From Betaproteobacteria bacterium RIFCSPLOWO2_12_FULL_64_23 (GTDB lineage: Bacteria; Pseudomonadota; Gammaproteobacteria; Burkholderiales; SG8-39), in the NCBI GenBank assembly GCA_001770575.1, contig MERK01000219.1, positions 1 to 42,186 of the forward strand: a stretch of DNA of 42,186 nucleotides. Reading direction: 5' to 3'. Within the stretch, counting starts at the first letter, position 1. Every line of letters starts with the position of its first letter. Shown in pieces: positions 1-8,076 of the stretch. The notes beneath the pieces are model-generated. The model did no database searches, was not told the origin of the DNA, and saw nothing but the letters and a program-made list of their open reading frames with translations. A program made the translations under genes and the position numbers.

Positions 1-393
1 CCTTTCCTCGATCAGGACCAATACGACCGGCTGCTGTGGGCGTGCGATTTCAACCTTGTGCGCGGCGAGGATTCCTTCGTCCGCGGGCAATGGGCGGCGC
101 GGCCTCTGCTATGGCAGATTTACCCGCAGCAAGCGGCGGCGCACTGGCCCAAGCTGCGGGCTTTTCTCGGACTGTATTGCGCAGGCCTGACGCCGGAGAT
201 CGCGGCGGCCGTCACAAGATTGTGGCAGGCCTGGAACGAAGGCGACGCGGCCGAGGTCGAATCGGCCTGGCCAGACTTCTGGGCGCACAGGCTTGAGTTG
301 CAGGCGCATGCCCGGCGTTGGGCGGGACAACTGGGCGGAGGCGGCGATCTCGCAAATAACCTTGTGCAGTTTTGCGAAATTTTGTTAAAATAG
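1..393 (+). CDS. earP: EF-P arginine rhamnosyltransferase EarP (C-terminal part)
   Basis: The frame is open from the first base of the window, so only about the last 130 residues are present. They include the stretch [20 protein letters not shown] followed by [18 protein letters not shown], which I recognise as the conserved C-terminal part of EarP (old name DUF2331), a GT-B fold enzyme that moves rhamnose from dTDP-rhamnose onto an arginine of elongation factor P. The gene directly downstream is efp, 38 bases away, the usual arrangement in betaproteobacteria and Pseudomonas. The arginine target is present in that EF-P. The identification rests on motif memory plus this neighbourhood, and both agree. 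Confidence 0.93.
   Translation, partial: PFLDQDQYDRLLWACDFNLVRGEDSFVRGQWAARPLLWQIYPQQAAAHWPKLRAFLGLYCAGLTPEIAAAVTRLWQAWNEGDAAEVESAWPDFWAHRLELQAHARRWAGQLGGGGDLANNLVQFCEILLK
362..391 (+). promoter_or_regulatory. Candidate promoter of efp inside the end of earP
   Basis: TTGTGC at 362-367 and TAAAAT at 386-391 are separated by 18 bases, a plausible sigma-70 pair. The stretch is AT-rich compared with its surroundings and lies 40 to 70 bases before the efp start. It overlaps the last codons of earP, so efp may be transcribed on its own as well as with earP. This is pattern matching only. Confidence 0.4.
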
Positions 394-431
394 AAAGCTT
401 TAGACAAATCAAACCGTGTAGGACGATAGAT

Positions 432-986
432 ATGAAAATTGCACAAGAACTCCGCGCAGGCAACGTGATCATGCTTGGAGCCGACCCGATGGTGGTGCAG
501 AAGGCCGAATTCAGCAAGTCCGGCCGCAACGCTTCCGTGGTGAAAATGAAGCTCAAGAACCTGCTCTCCGAGTCGATCAGCGAGAGCGTGTACAAGGCCG
601 ACGAGAAATTCGACGTCGTAGTGCTGGAGCGCAAGCCATCCACGTACTCGTATTTCGCCGATCCGATGTACGTGTTCATGGACGCCGACTACAACCAGTT
701 CGAGGTGGAAAAGGACAACATGGGCGAGGGCATCAATTTCCTCGAGGATGGAATGCAGTGCGAGGTCGTGTTCTACGATGACCGCGCGATATCGGTCGAA
801 CTGCCCAATACGGTGGTGCGCGAGATCATTTACACCGAACCCGCCGTGCGCGGCGACACGTCGGGCAAAGTGCTCAAGCCGGCGAAAATCACCACCGGTT
901 TTTCGGTGCAGGTGCCGCTGTTCTGCGCCACCGGAGACAAGATCGAGATCGACACCCGCACCGGCGAGTACAAGCGGCGGGTTTGA
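432..986 (+). CDS. efp: Translation elongation factor P
   Basis: EF-P binds between the P and E sites of the ribosome and relieves stalling at consecutive prolines. The protein is 184 residues, the normal length, beginning [19 protein letters not shown]. The frame is open further upstream, but this ATG gives the family's normal N-terminus. The tip of domain I reads [17 protein letters not shown], with arginine at position 32. That is the EarP-type substrate, as in Pseudomonas and betaproteobacteria, in place of the lysine modified by EpmA/EpmB in enterics. The C-terminal OB domain ([20 protein letters not shown], then a [13 protein letters not shown] signature) is complete. It follows earP by 38 bases. 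Confidence 0.97.
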   Translation: MKIAQELRAGNVIMLGADPMVVQKAEFSKSGRNASVVKMKLKNLLSESISESVYKADEKFDVVVLERKPSTYSYFADPMYVFMDADYNQFEVEKDNMGEGINFLEDGMQCEVVFYDDRAISVELPNTVVREIIYTEPAVRGDTSGKVLKPAKITTGFSVQVPLFCATGDKIEIDTRTGEYKRRV

Positions 987-1006
987 GGCGGTCGCGCGAC
1001 GCAGGA

Positions 1007-1028
1007 AGGGCGCGCATTTCCGCGCCCT
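1007..1028 (+). terminator. Hairpin after efp, possible terminator
   Basis: A perfect 8-bp stem (AGGGCGCG at 1007-1014 with CGCGCCCT at 1021-1028) closes a 6-base loop 20 bases after the efp stop codon. There is no T-run behind it, so it may act as an RNA 3' end stabiliser or with Rho, not as a classical intrinsic terminator. Confidence 0.4.
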
Positions 1029-1079
1029 GTGTCCCAGGCCGATGGCGCCCCGGACGCGTGCCAGTCGTCAGAGTCCCCC

Positions 1080-1108
1080 TTGACGGTTGGGCATTTAGCG
1101 GGTATAAC
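1080..1108 (+). promoter_or_regulatory. Sigma-70 promoter of the cold-shock gene
   Basis: TTGACG at 1080-1085 and TATAAC at 1103-1108 are separated by exactly 17 bases, each differing from consensus at one position. Transcription should begin near 1115, leaving an untranslated leader of roughly 115 bases before the ATG at 1232. A long leader is typical of csp mRNAs, whose 5' UTR folds control stability and translation at low temperature. Confidence 0.75.
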
Positions 1109-1231
1109 GCGGACAAGTGTTTAGTTTCAAGTGCTTGAGAGCGGTTCCCTGAGCGGTACGTCCTTTTCAGTCTTGAGATTCAAACATTGATCGGGCTCGG
1201 CCCGAATTCTCAACTTTTAAAGGAACGCAAT

Positions 1232-1435
1232 ATGGCAACCGGCACAGTGAAATGGTTCAATGACTCCAAGGGTTTCGGTTTTATCACCCCGGACGGCGGC
1301 GGCGAAGATTTGTTCGCACATTTCTCTGAGATCAACATGCAGGGCTTCAAGACGCTCAAGGAAGGACAGAAAGTGTCCTTTGAGATCGTAGACGGCAAGA
1401 AAGGCAAGCAGGCAGCCAAGATTCAAGCTGCTTGA
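1232..1435 (+). CDS. Cold-shock domain protein (CspA family)
   Basis: A 67-residue single cold-shock domain that binds single-stranded nucleic acid and melts RNA structure. It begins [20 protein letters not shown]. The RNP1 motif KGFGFI and the RNP2 motif DLFAHF are intact, although RNP2 has Leu-Phe-Ala where many homologues have Val-Phe-Val. The start was chosen over an upstream in-frame codon (1187) because it matches the family N-terminus and follows AAAGGAA. It has its own promoter (1080-1108), a long leader and a strong terminator (1455-1485), so it is a single-gene unit. Which csp paralogue it is cannot be told from sequence alone. Confidence 0.95.
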   Translation: MATGTVKWFNDSKGFGFITPDGGGEDLFAHFSEINMQGFKTLKEGQKVSFEIVDGKKGKQAAKIQAA

Positions 1436-1454
1436 TCTAGCCGGTTCCTCCTTG

Positions 1455-1485
1455 AAAAAGCCGGGCGTGCAGCCCGGCTTTTTTT
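1455..1485 (+). terminator. Intrinsic terminator of the cold-shock gene
   Basis: The arm AAAAAGCCGGGC (1455-1466), a 5-base loop and GCCCGGCTTTTT running into T residues to 1485 form a long GC-rich stem followed by a T-run. The A-run on the left arm means it could also stop transcription from the other direction, which would protect the csp gene from the convergent gene at 1584-2372. Confidence 0.92.
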
Positions 1486-1583
1486 AATCAGGGACCGCGG
1501 GCTGTCTAACGGCGCGTGCCTCGCGCTGCGCCGTGTACCAAGAAATCGGCATCGCCCGGATACTGCGCGATGCCTCGCCATCG

Positions 1584-2372
1584 TTATTTCGCGTACTTGC
1601 GGAAGTCGGGTTTGCGCTTTTCGCGAAATGCGTTGCCGCCTTCCTTCGATTCCTCGGTATCGTAGTAGAGCTTGAGCGCCTGCATCGCAAACGAGGAAAT
1701 GCCGCGGATCATCTCCGTGTCGACGTTGAAAGAGCGCTTGGCCAGCGCGATCGCGGTCGGGCTCATCTGCAGGATCTCGGTGCACCATTTCGCGACCTCG
1801 GCGTCGAGTTGGTCGTGGGGCACGACCGCGTTCACCAGCCCCATCGCCAGGGCTTCCTGCGCGCCGTAGTGCCGGCACAGGTACCAGATTTCACGCGCTT
1901 TCTTCTCGCCGACCACGCGCGCGAGCAGCGCCGTGCCGAAGCCCGGATCGACCGAGCCCACCTTGGGGCCGACCTGGCCGAACTGCGCCTTGTCCGACGC
2001 GATGGCCAGGTCGCAAATGGTCACCAGCACATTGCCGCCGCCGATGGCGTAGCCGTTGACGCGCGCAATCACCGGCTTCGGAATGTCGCGGATGATGCTC
2101 TGCAGTTCCTCCACCGGCAGTCCGATGGTGCCGCGCCCGCCGTAGCCACCGTCTTCGGCGTCGGCGCTTTGGTCGCCGCCGGTGCAGAAAGCCTTGTCGC
2201 CGGCGCCGGTGAGCACGACGACGCCGATGTCGCGGTTCCAGCCGGCCTTGCCGAAGGCCCGGATCAGCTCTTCGCAGGTGTTGCTGTTGAAGGCGTTATA
2301 GACCTTGGGGCGGTTGATGGTGACGGTGGCGACGCCGGCCTGTTCGGTGTAGATGATGTCCTCGAATTCCAT
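1584..2372 (-). CDS. BadI/MenB-type crotonase, probable 2-ketocyclohexanecarboxyl-CoA hydrolase
   Basis: Crotonase superfamily, 262 residues starting MEFEDIIYTEQAG. The FCTGGDQ segment, the oxyanion-hole segment NGYAIGGGNVL, and the block FGQVGPKVGSVDPGFGT are the signature of the MenB/BadI branch. As I recall BadI of Rhodopseudomonas palustris, the match is closer to it than to MenB: GRGTVGLPMEEL there against GRGTIGLPVEEL here, and a C-terminus ending RKPDFRKY. BadI opens the ring of 2-ketocyclohexanecarboxyl-CoA to give pimelyl-CoA. No other men genes are nearby, while an acyl-CoA dehydrogenase is divergently encoded at 2587, which favours a catabolic role. The frame extends 12 codons upstream (to 2408); 2372 fits the family start. 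Substrate is inferred. Confidence 0.72.
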   Translation of the reverse strand: MEFEDIIYTEQAGVATVTINRPKVYNAFNSNTCEELIRAFGKAGWNRDIGVVVLTGAGDKAFCTGGDQSADAEDGGYGGRGTIGLPVEELQSIIRDIPKPVIARVNGYAIGGGNVLVTICDLAIASDKAQFGQVGPKVGSVDPGFGTALLARVVGEKKAREIWYLCRHYGAQEALAMGLVNAVVPHDQLDAEVAKWCTEILQMSPTAIALAKRSFNVDTEMIRGISSFAMQALKLYYDTEESKEGGNAFREKRKPDFRKYAK

Positions 2373-2407
2373 AATGTGCGTTTCCCTGTCCGGTCTTCTC
2401 TGGGTCA

Positions 2408-2460
2408 TTGTTTAGTTCGACGTCGTTCGGTATTATGAATAGGACATTACCTTGGCGCAA
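2408..2460. promoter_or_regulatory. Overlapping divergent promoters
   Basis: On the plus strand TTGTTT (2408-2413) and TATTAT (2431-2436) are 17 bases apart and point to the dehydrogenase at 2587. On the minus strand TTGCGC (2460-2455) and CATAAT (2437-2432) are also 17 bases apart and point to the BadI-like gene at 2372. The -10 elements overlap, so the two genes may be expressed in competition or under one regulator. Pattern matching only. Confidence 0.45.
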
Positions 2461-2586
2461 CCGAGTTCCGCGCCGGGGACGCCAACAAGCAGCCAGACCC
2501 TGAGAGGTTGTGTCTTGTGCCGCCGGAGCACCGGCTGGTCCGCTTGCCCGCCTTATTCCCAACCACGCAAAACCGGAGAAAAAAAC

Positions 2587-3750
2587 ATGAACATTCCCGC
2601 TCCCGATCAACACCAGGAGCTGCGCGAAGCGCTGCGCGACCTTTGCCGCGGCTATCCCGACGAGTACTGGCGCAAGCTCGACTACGCGCGTGATTTTCCC
2701 GTGGCGTTTATCGACGCGCTGACCAAAGCCGGCTGGCTGGCGGCGCTGATCCCGCAGGAATACGGCGGTTCGGGCTTGAGTCTCGCCCAGGCCTCGGTGA
2801 TCATGGAAGAGATCAATCTGTGCGGCGGAAACTCCGGTACCTGCCATGGCCAGATGTACAACATGGGCACGCTGCTGCGCCACGGCTCCGAAGAGCAGAA
2901 ACGCAGGTATCTGCCTAAAATCGCGTCGGGCGAACTGCGCCTGCAGTCCATGGGCGTGACCGAGCCGACCACCGGCACCGACACCACCAAGCTCAAGACC
3001 ACGGCGGTGAAACAGGGCGATCGCTACGTGGTCAACGGCCAGAAAGTGTGGATTTCGCGCATCCAGCACTCGGATCTGATGATCCTGCTGGCGCGCACCA
3101 CGCCGGTCGCCGCGGTCAAGCGCAAATCCGAGGGCATGTCGATATTCATCGTCGATCTGCGCCAGGCGATCGGCAAGGGGATGAGCTTGCAGCCGATCCG
3201 CAACATGGTCAGTCACGATACCTGCGAGTTGTTTTTCGACAATCTCGAGATCCCGGCGGAGAATCTGATCGGCGAAGAGGGCAGGGGCTTCAAATACATC
3301 CTCGACGGGCTCAACGCCGAGCGCATCCTGATCGCCGCCGAATGCATCGGCGACGCCTACTGGTTCATCAACCGCGCGAGCGCTTATGCCAAGGAGCGGG
3401 TGGTGTTCGACCGGCCCATCGGCCAGAACCAGGGCGTGCAGTTTCCGATCGCTGACGCGTACATGGAAACGGAAGCGGCGAACCTGATGCGCTGGAAGGC
3501 GTGCGCGCTGTTCGATCAGCACCAGCCCTGCGGTGCGGAGGCGAACATGGCCAAGCACCTGGCCGCCAAGGCTTCATGGGAGGCGGCCAACGTCTGCCTG
3601 CAGACCCACGGCGGCTACGGCTTCGCCTGCGAGTACGACGTCGAGCGCAAGTTCCGCGAGACGCGGTTGTATCAGGTGGCGCCGATCTCGACCAACCTGA
3701 TCCTGTCCTACGTCGCCGAGCATGTGCTCGGCCTGCCGCGATCCTTCTGA
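2587..3750 (+). CDS. Acyl-CoA dehydrogenase
   Basis: A flavoprotein of 387 residues, normal length for the family, predicted to introduce a 2,3 double bond into an acyl-CoA and pass electrons to ETF. Visible landmarks are the N-terminal helical domain, the middle domain with MGVTEPTTGTDTTKLKTTA, the YVVNGQKVWISRI segment, and the C-terminal QTHGGYGFACEYDVERKFRE block. The usual catalytic Glu of the YEGT motif is missing (LYQVAPIST). Glu245 in GLNAERILIAAE sits where isovaleryl-CoA and long-chain dehydrogenases carry their catalytic base. The start follows a GGAG site. It is 2 bases from the decarboxylase gene and divergent from the BadI-like gene, so a substrate in aromatic or alicyclic acid breakdown is likely but unproven. 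Confidence 0.88.
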   Translation: MNIPAPDQHQELREALRDLCRGYPDEYWRKLDYARDFPVAFIDALTKAGWLAALIPQEYGGSGLSLAQASVIMEEINLCGGNSGTCHGQMYNMGTLLRHGSEEQKRRYLPKIASGELRLQSMGVTEPTTGTDTTKLKTTAVKQGDRYVVNGQKVWISRIQHSDLMILLARTTPVAAVKRKSEGMSIFIVDLRQAIGKGMSLQPIRNMVSHDTCELFFDNLEIPAENLIGEEGRGFKYILDGLNAERILIAAECIGDAYWFINRASAYAKERVVFDRPIGQNQGVQFPIADAYMETEAANLMRWKACALFDQHQPCGAEANMAKHLAAKASWEAANVCLQTHGGYGFACEYDVERKFRETRLYQVAPISTNLILSYVAEHVLGLPRSF

Positions 3751-3752
3751 GC

Positions 3753-5417
3753 ATGGCAAAGCACAGCGGCCGTTCCGCATTCTTGCAACTCCTCGTCGAC
3801 GAGGGCGTAACCCATCTGTTCGGTAATCCGGGCACCACCGAATTACCGCTGATGGAGGTGGTGCCGGATTTTCCCGAGCTGACCTATGTGCTCGGCCTGC
3901 AGGAAGCCGTGGTGGTGGCGATGGCCGACGGCTACGCCCGCGCCTCCAACCGGCTCGCCGCCTGCAGCCTGCACGTCGCCCCGGGCCTCGGGAATGCCAT
4001 GGGTGCGCTCTACAACGCCAAGTTCTCGGGCTCGCCGCTGATCGTGACGGCGGGCCAGCAGGAGCAGGGCCACGGACTGCTCGAGCCGCTGCTCTACGAC
4101 CCGCTCGTGCCGATCGCGCAGCCCATGGTCAAATGGGCGGTCGAAGTGACGCGCGCCGAGGATCTGCCGCGCATTGTGCGCCGCGCGGCGAAGGTCGCGC
4201 TGACCCCGACGACCGGCCCGGTGTTCATCAGCCTGCCGGGTGACGTGCTCGATGCCGAGGCCGAGCTCGATTTCGGCAAGCCGACCCGGGTCGACGGGCG
4301 CGTGCGGCCCTCGGACGAGGTGCTGGCGCAGCTCGCGGCAAAGCTGCTTCGCGCGAAGAATCCGGTGATTCTCGCGGGACAGGAGCTGGCTATCCACGAG
4401 GCTTTCGCCGAAGCGGCCGAACTCGCCGAATTGCTCGGCGCCGCGGTCTATCAGCAGCCGATTCCCTATTGTGCGCAGTTTCCCAGCGCGCATCCGGCCT
4501 ATCTTGGGGCGCTGACGCGCAACCAGAAGCAGGTGCGCGCACTGTTGGAACCGTTCGACCTGATGCTGTGTCTGGGCGCAGACTTGCTGCGCATGTCGGT
4601 CTACAGCCCGAGCGCGCCGCTGCCTGAAGGCATGCCGGTAGTGCACATCAGCGAGCGCGACTGGGAGCTGGGCAAGAACTACCCGACCGAGCTGGCGTTG
4701 CGCGCGAACGTGAAGGAGACGCTGCGCGCCTTGCTGCCACTGCTGCGCGAGCGGCGCACGCAGGCGGGGGCCGGAGAAGCCAAGCGCCGGCTCGTAGCAC
4801 TCAAATCGCGCAATTGGACGGCGCAGCGTGAGCAGGCGCGCGCCGAGGTTTTGCGCGCGGCCGCAACCGCGCCGATCGATCCGCGCTACCTGATGCTCTG
4901 CATCAGCGAAACGCTGCCGCAGGATGCGATCGTGGTGGAGGAGGCGCTGACCTCATCGACGTCCCTGCCGGCGTTTCTGCCCCTGCGTGACCCAAAGTGT
5001 TTTTACGGTCTTGCCAGCGGCGGCCTCGGCTTCGGCTTGCCCGGCGCAGTGGGAATCAGTCTGGCGCAGCCGGGGCGGCCGGTGGTGGCGATCATCGGCG
5101 ACGGCAGCGCGATGTACGGAGTGCAGGCGTTGTGGACCGCGGCGCATCTGAAACTGCCGATCACCTATGTGATCGCGAACAACCGCAGTTACCGCATCCT
5201 CAAGGAACGGTTGGTGTCCATGCGTGCCAGCGACCGTTTTACCGGCATGGACTTGCGCGATCCCGAAATCGATTTTACCGGCCTCGCGCGCTCGCTCGGT
5301 GTGCCGGCCGAGCGCGTCACCGATCCGCAGGGCATCGTGCCTGCGCTGCGCGCGGCGTTGCAGGCCGGCAGCCCGCGCCTGATCGAGGTGATGGTTGCGG
5401 ATGGCTTCGGGAGCTGA
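3753..5417 (+). CDS. ThDP-dependent decarboxylase, benzoylformate decarboxylase-like
   Basis: A three-domain thiamine diphosphate enzyme of 554 residues. The N-terminal PYR domain has GNPGTTELPLM, the cofactor-activating Glu51 (LQEAVVVAMADGYA) and His74 (SLHVAPGLGNAMG). The C-terminal PP domain has the ThDP/Mg motif GDGSAMYG at 449-456 ending in the paired Asn near 477. This layout is closest to benzoylformate decarboxylase (MdlC). The second active-site histidine of that enzyme, within RYHQYDPG, aligns with RMSVYSPS here, so it appears to be lost, and the substrate may be a different 2-oxo acid. It starts 2 bases after the dehydrogenase stop, so the two are almost certainly co-transcribed. 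Acetolactate synthase is less likely because of length and motif. Confidence 0.8.
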   Translation: MAKHSGRSAFLQLLVDEGVTHLFGNPGTTELPLMEVVPDFPELTYVLGLQEAVVVAMADGYARASNRLAACSLHVAPGLGNAMGALYNAKFSGSPLIVTAGQQEQGHGLLEPLLYDPLVPIAQPMVKWAVEVTRAEDLPRIVRRAAKVALTPTTGPVFISLPGDVLDAEAELDFGKPTRVDGRVRPSDEVLAQLAAKLLRAKNPVILAGQELAIHEAFAEAAELAELLGAAVYQQPIPYCAQFPSAHPAYLGALTRNQKQVRALLEPFDLMLCLGADLLRMSVYSPSAPLPEGMPVVHISERDWELGKNYPTELALRANVKETLRALLPLLRERRTQAGAGEAKRRLVALKSRNWTAQREQARAEVLRAAATAPIDPRYLMLCISETLPQDAIVVEEALTSSTSLPAFLPLRDPKCFYGLASGGLGFGLPGAVGISLAQPGRPVVAIIGDGSAMYGVQALWTAAHLKLPITYVIANNRSYRILKERLVSMRASDRFTGMDLRDPEIDFTGLARSLGVPAERVTDPQGIVPALRAALQAGSPRLIEVMVADGFGS

Positions 5418-5719
5418 AAAGCATCTATACGTGGCGACTTAAATTGCGCCCCCGCTGATGCAGAGTTTCGATGTTGCGCGGACGAGAAACCGTCCGTGCG
5501 CGATCGACGATCTTGTATAAAAACCACCCCGAACCGCTCTTGCTTTTATCCATAACCGCGTTTTCTGTACGGATGCGTTTTTTATCCGTACAGAAAACAC
5601 GGTTGGCGCGCGGAGCGCGCAATGGCCGCTACTCGCCATGCGACGGCATTTAAGACGCCGTATATAAAGGTAGAATCCCAGTCCTTCGCTGCCATACATT
5701 CCGTCAGAAGGTTGCCCAC
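5418..5719. other. Non-coding gap before the CoxL-like gene
   Basis: No convincing gene is present. The gap is visibly more AT-rich than its surroundings, holds the long palindrome described at 5554-5604, a second GC-rich inverted pair just after it (around 5604-5622), and an AT-rich patch near 5650-5676 (TATATAAAGG, then TAGAAT at 5671-5676) that could include the -10 element of the CoxL-like gene. Confidence 0.5.
5554..5604. repeat. 21-bp near-perfect inverted repeat with 9-base loop
   Basis: The arm 5554-5574 (ending TTTTCTGTACGGAT) is the reverse complement of 5584-5604 (beginning ATCCGTACAGAAAA) with a single mismatch. The 9-base loop contains TTTTTT. It lies about 115 bases upstream of the CoxL-like gene and 137 bases after the decarboxylase. 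It could be a strong transcript-end hairpin, though no T-run follows the right arm, or a long operator. I saw no second copy of this arm in the window. Confidence 0.85.
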
Positions 5720-8008
5720 ATGTCCAAGTTTGCTTTAGGCCAATCCATCACCCGTATCGAAGACGCCGCGCTGGTGCAGGGCGCCGGCCGCTATACCGAC
5801 GATTTCGAGCTCGCCGGCGCGGCGCACGCCTACGTCCTGCGCTCGCCGCATGCGCAAGCGAACATCCTGAGTATCGACGCCGCAGCCGCGCGCGAGGCGC
5901 CCGGCGTGCTGGCGATACTGACCGCAGAGGACGCCGCGGCCGATGGCCTGGGCGACATCCCCTGTCTGGTCCCGGTCACCAACATCGACGGCACGCCGCG
6001 CGCCGACACGCCGCGGCCGGTGCTGGCAATGAAACGCGTGCGCCACGTCGGCGATCCGGTCGCGCTGGTGGTGGCCGAGACGCTGGCGCAGGCGCGGGAC
6101 GCGTCCGAACTGATAGCGATCGAATACGATCCATTGCCGGCCGTGGCGGACACCCGCGGTGCTTTGCGGCCGGGGGCGCCGCGCGCCTGGGACCACATCG
6201 CCGGCAACCTTTGCTTCGACATCGGCGCCGGGACGGACAAGACGGTCGTCGACGCGGCAATCGCGCGCGCCGCCCACGTCACCCGGCTCGAACTCATCAA
6301 CAACCGCATCATCGCCAACCCGATCGAGCCGCGCGCGGCGCTTGCCGATTTCGATCCCGCGAGCGGGCGCTCGACGCTCTACACCCCGAGCCAGGGACCG
6401 CATGTGATTCACGGCCAGGTGGCGGAAGCCGTGCTCAAAATCGGCAAGGAGCAGCTGCGCGTGATTTCGGGCAAGGTCGGCGGCGCCTTCGGCATGAAAA
6501 TCTTCCTGCACCCGGAGCAGCCGCTGGTCGTCTGGGCCTCGCGCCGGCTGAAGCGCGCAGTGCGCTGGACCGCCGATCGCAGCGAGGGCTTCGTCTCCGA
6601 TGTGCAGGGCCGCGACAACTACTCCATCGCCGAGCTGGCGCTGGACGCCGATGCTCGCTTCCTCGCGCTGCGCGTGACCACCTGCGCCAACATGGGCGCC
6701 TATCTGTCGAACTACGCGCCCTACATTCCGCAACTGGCGGTGCCCATGCTCTCGGGCGTGTACCGCATCCCGGCGATCTACGCCAATATCCGCGGCGTGG
6801 TCACGAACACCGTGCCGGTGGATGCGTACCGCGGCGCCGGCCGCCCCGAGGCGATCTATCTGGTAGAGCGCGTGGTCGACCTGGCGGCGCGCGAACTCGG
6901 CCTTGCGCCGGATGAACTGCGCCGGCGCAACTTCATCAAACCTGCCGACATGCCTTATCAGACGCCGGTGGAAAGCCGCTACGACTCGGGCGATTTCGCC
7001 GCGGTGATGGCCCGCGCCATGGAAAAAGCCGACTGGGCGGGTTTCGCCGCGCGGCGCGATGAAGCCCGGCGGCGCGGCAAGTTGCGCGGCATCGGGCTCG
7101 CCATGTACATCGAGCGCTGCGGCGGCGGCACCGGCGACACGGTCATCCTCAAGGTCGATCCGGCCGGCAGCGTGACGCTGATTTCCGGCATGCAGGACAA
7201 CGGCCAGGGGCATATCACTACTTTCGTGCAACTGCTATCGGACAAGCTCGGGCTGGACTCGAGTCAGATTCGCGTGGTGCAGGGCGATACCGATGTCGTG
7301 CCCTCGGGCTTGACCGGCGGCTCCCGCTTTCTTGCGATCGGCGGCATTGCCGCCATCAGCGCCGCGGACGAGGTGATAGCCCAGGGCAGGGACGCGGCGG
7401 CGGGCCTGCTCGAGGCGGCGCCGGCCGATATCGAATACGGCGACGGCGAGTATCGCATCGCCGGCACCGACCGCGCGGTGTCCTTGTTCGAGGTGGCAAA
7501 GGTCACCAAGGGGCTGGAGGCCGAGCACACGCGCACCCCGGAAGCGTTCACCTATCCCAACGGCTGCCATATCTGCGAGCTCGAAGTCGATGCCGATACG
7601 GGCGAAGTGCACATCGAGCGCTATAGCATCGTCGATGACTTCGGCCGCGCGATCAATCCGCTGCTGCTCGAAGGCCAGGTGCACGGCGGCACGGTGCAGG
7701 GCATAGGGCAGGCGCTGCTCGAACTCGGGCTCTACGATGCGGAGTCGGGCCAATTGCTCACCGGTTCGTTCATGGACTATGCGCTGCCGCGCGCGGACGA
7801 CGTGCCCAGCTTCGACTGCGGTTTCCACCATGTTCCTTGTGCCAGCAATCCGCTCGGAGTGAAGGGCGCGGGCGAAGCCGGCGCGGTCGGCGCGCCGCCG
7901 GCGGTGATCAACGCCGTGGTCGATGCGCTGCATGCGCTCACCGGGACGAAGCATATCGACATGCCGGCGACGCGGGAAAAGTTGTGGCGCGCGCTGCGCG
8001 CGTCCTGA
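5720..8008 (+). CDS. Orphan molybdenum hydroxylase large subunit (CoxL form II type)
   Basis: A 762-residue protein of the xanthine dehydrogenase/CO dehydrogenase large-subunit family, which binds Mo-molybdopterin cytosine dinucleotide and hydroxylates aldehydes or N-heterocycles. The N-terminal a/b hammerhead domain (GRYTDDFELAGAAHAYVLRS) and the Mo-binding domain (GGAFGMKIF) are present. The active-site loop reads AYRGAGR at 369-375, the form II pattern, not the AYXCSFR loop of true CO dehydrogenase. The conserved catalytic glutamate is Glu719 in GAGEAGAVGAPP. No small Fe-S (CoxS) or FAD (CoxM) subunit lies on either side, and no Mo-cofactor chaperone, which is unusual. A MOT1 molybdate transporter is 2.5 kb away. 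Substrate unknown. Confidence 0.88.
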   Translation: MSKFALGQSITRIEDAALVQGAGRYTDDFELAGAAHAYVLRSPHAQANILSIDAAAAREAPGVLAILTAEDAAADGLGDIPCLVPVTNIDGTPRADTPRPVLAMKRVRHVGDPVALVVAETLAQARDASELIAIEYDPLPAVADTRGALRPGAPRAWDHIAGNLCFDIGAGTDKTVVDAAIARAAHVTRLELINNRIIANPIEPRAALADFDPASGRSTLYTPSQGPHVIHGQVAEAVLKIGKEQLRVISGKVGGAFGMKIFLHPEQPLVVWASRRLKRAVRWTADRSEGFVSDVQGRDNYSIAELALDADARFLALRVTTCANMGAYLSNYAPYIPQLAVPMLSGVYRIPAIYANIRGVVTNTVPVDAYRGAGRPEAIYLVERVVDLAARELGLAPDELRRRNFIKPADMPYQTPVESRYDSGDFAAVMARAMEKADWAGFAARRDEARRRGKLRGIGLAMYIERCGGGTGDTVILKVDPAGSVTLISGMQDNGQGHITTFVQLLSDKLGLDSSQIRVVQGDTDVVPSGLTGGSRFLAIGGIAAISAADEVIAQGRDAAAGLLEAAPADIEYGDGEYRIAGTDRAVSLFEVAKVTKGLEAEHTRTPEAFTYPNGCHICELEVDADTGEVHIERYSIVDDFGRAINPLLLEGQVHGGTVQGIGQALLELGLYDAESGQLLTGSFMDYALPRADDVPSFDCGFHHVPCASNPLGVKGAGEAGAVGAPPAVINAVVDALHALTGTKHIDMPATREKLWRALRAS

Positions 8009-8076
8009 CGCAGGCGCAATTACGCACCCGCAGGGTGTGCCGCCGCACGGCGGTCAATGCCAAACCCGCAAGGGCT

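Noticed and set aside
1584..2372. MenB of menaquinone synthesis
   Set aside because: Motifs fit the MenB/BadI branch, but no other men gene is near and the detailed wording matches BadI better; MenB is kept only as an alternative.
5735..7231. Long open frame of 498 codons on the minus strand
   Set aside because: It lies fully antisense to the CoxL-like gene, is rich in His, Arg and Gly with no recognisable domain, and is the mirror frame expected in GC-rich coding DNA.
5720..8008. Aerobic CO dehydrogenase large subunit
   Set aside because: The active-site loop is AYRGAGR, not the AYXCSFR loop with the Cu-binding cysteine, and partner subunits are missing.
8009..8076. Small GC-rich inverted pairs between convergent genes as a terminator
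   Set aside because: Stems are 5-6 bp with no T-run, so termination is not supported.
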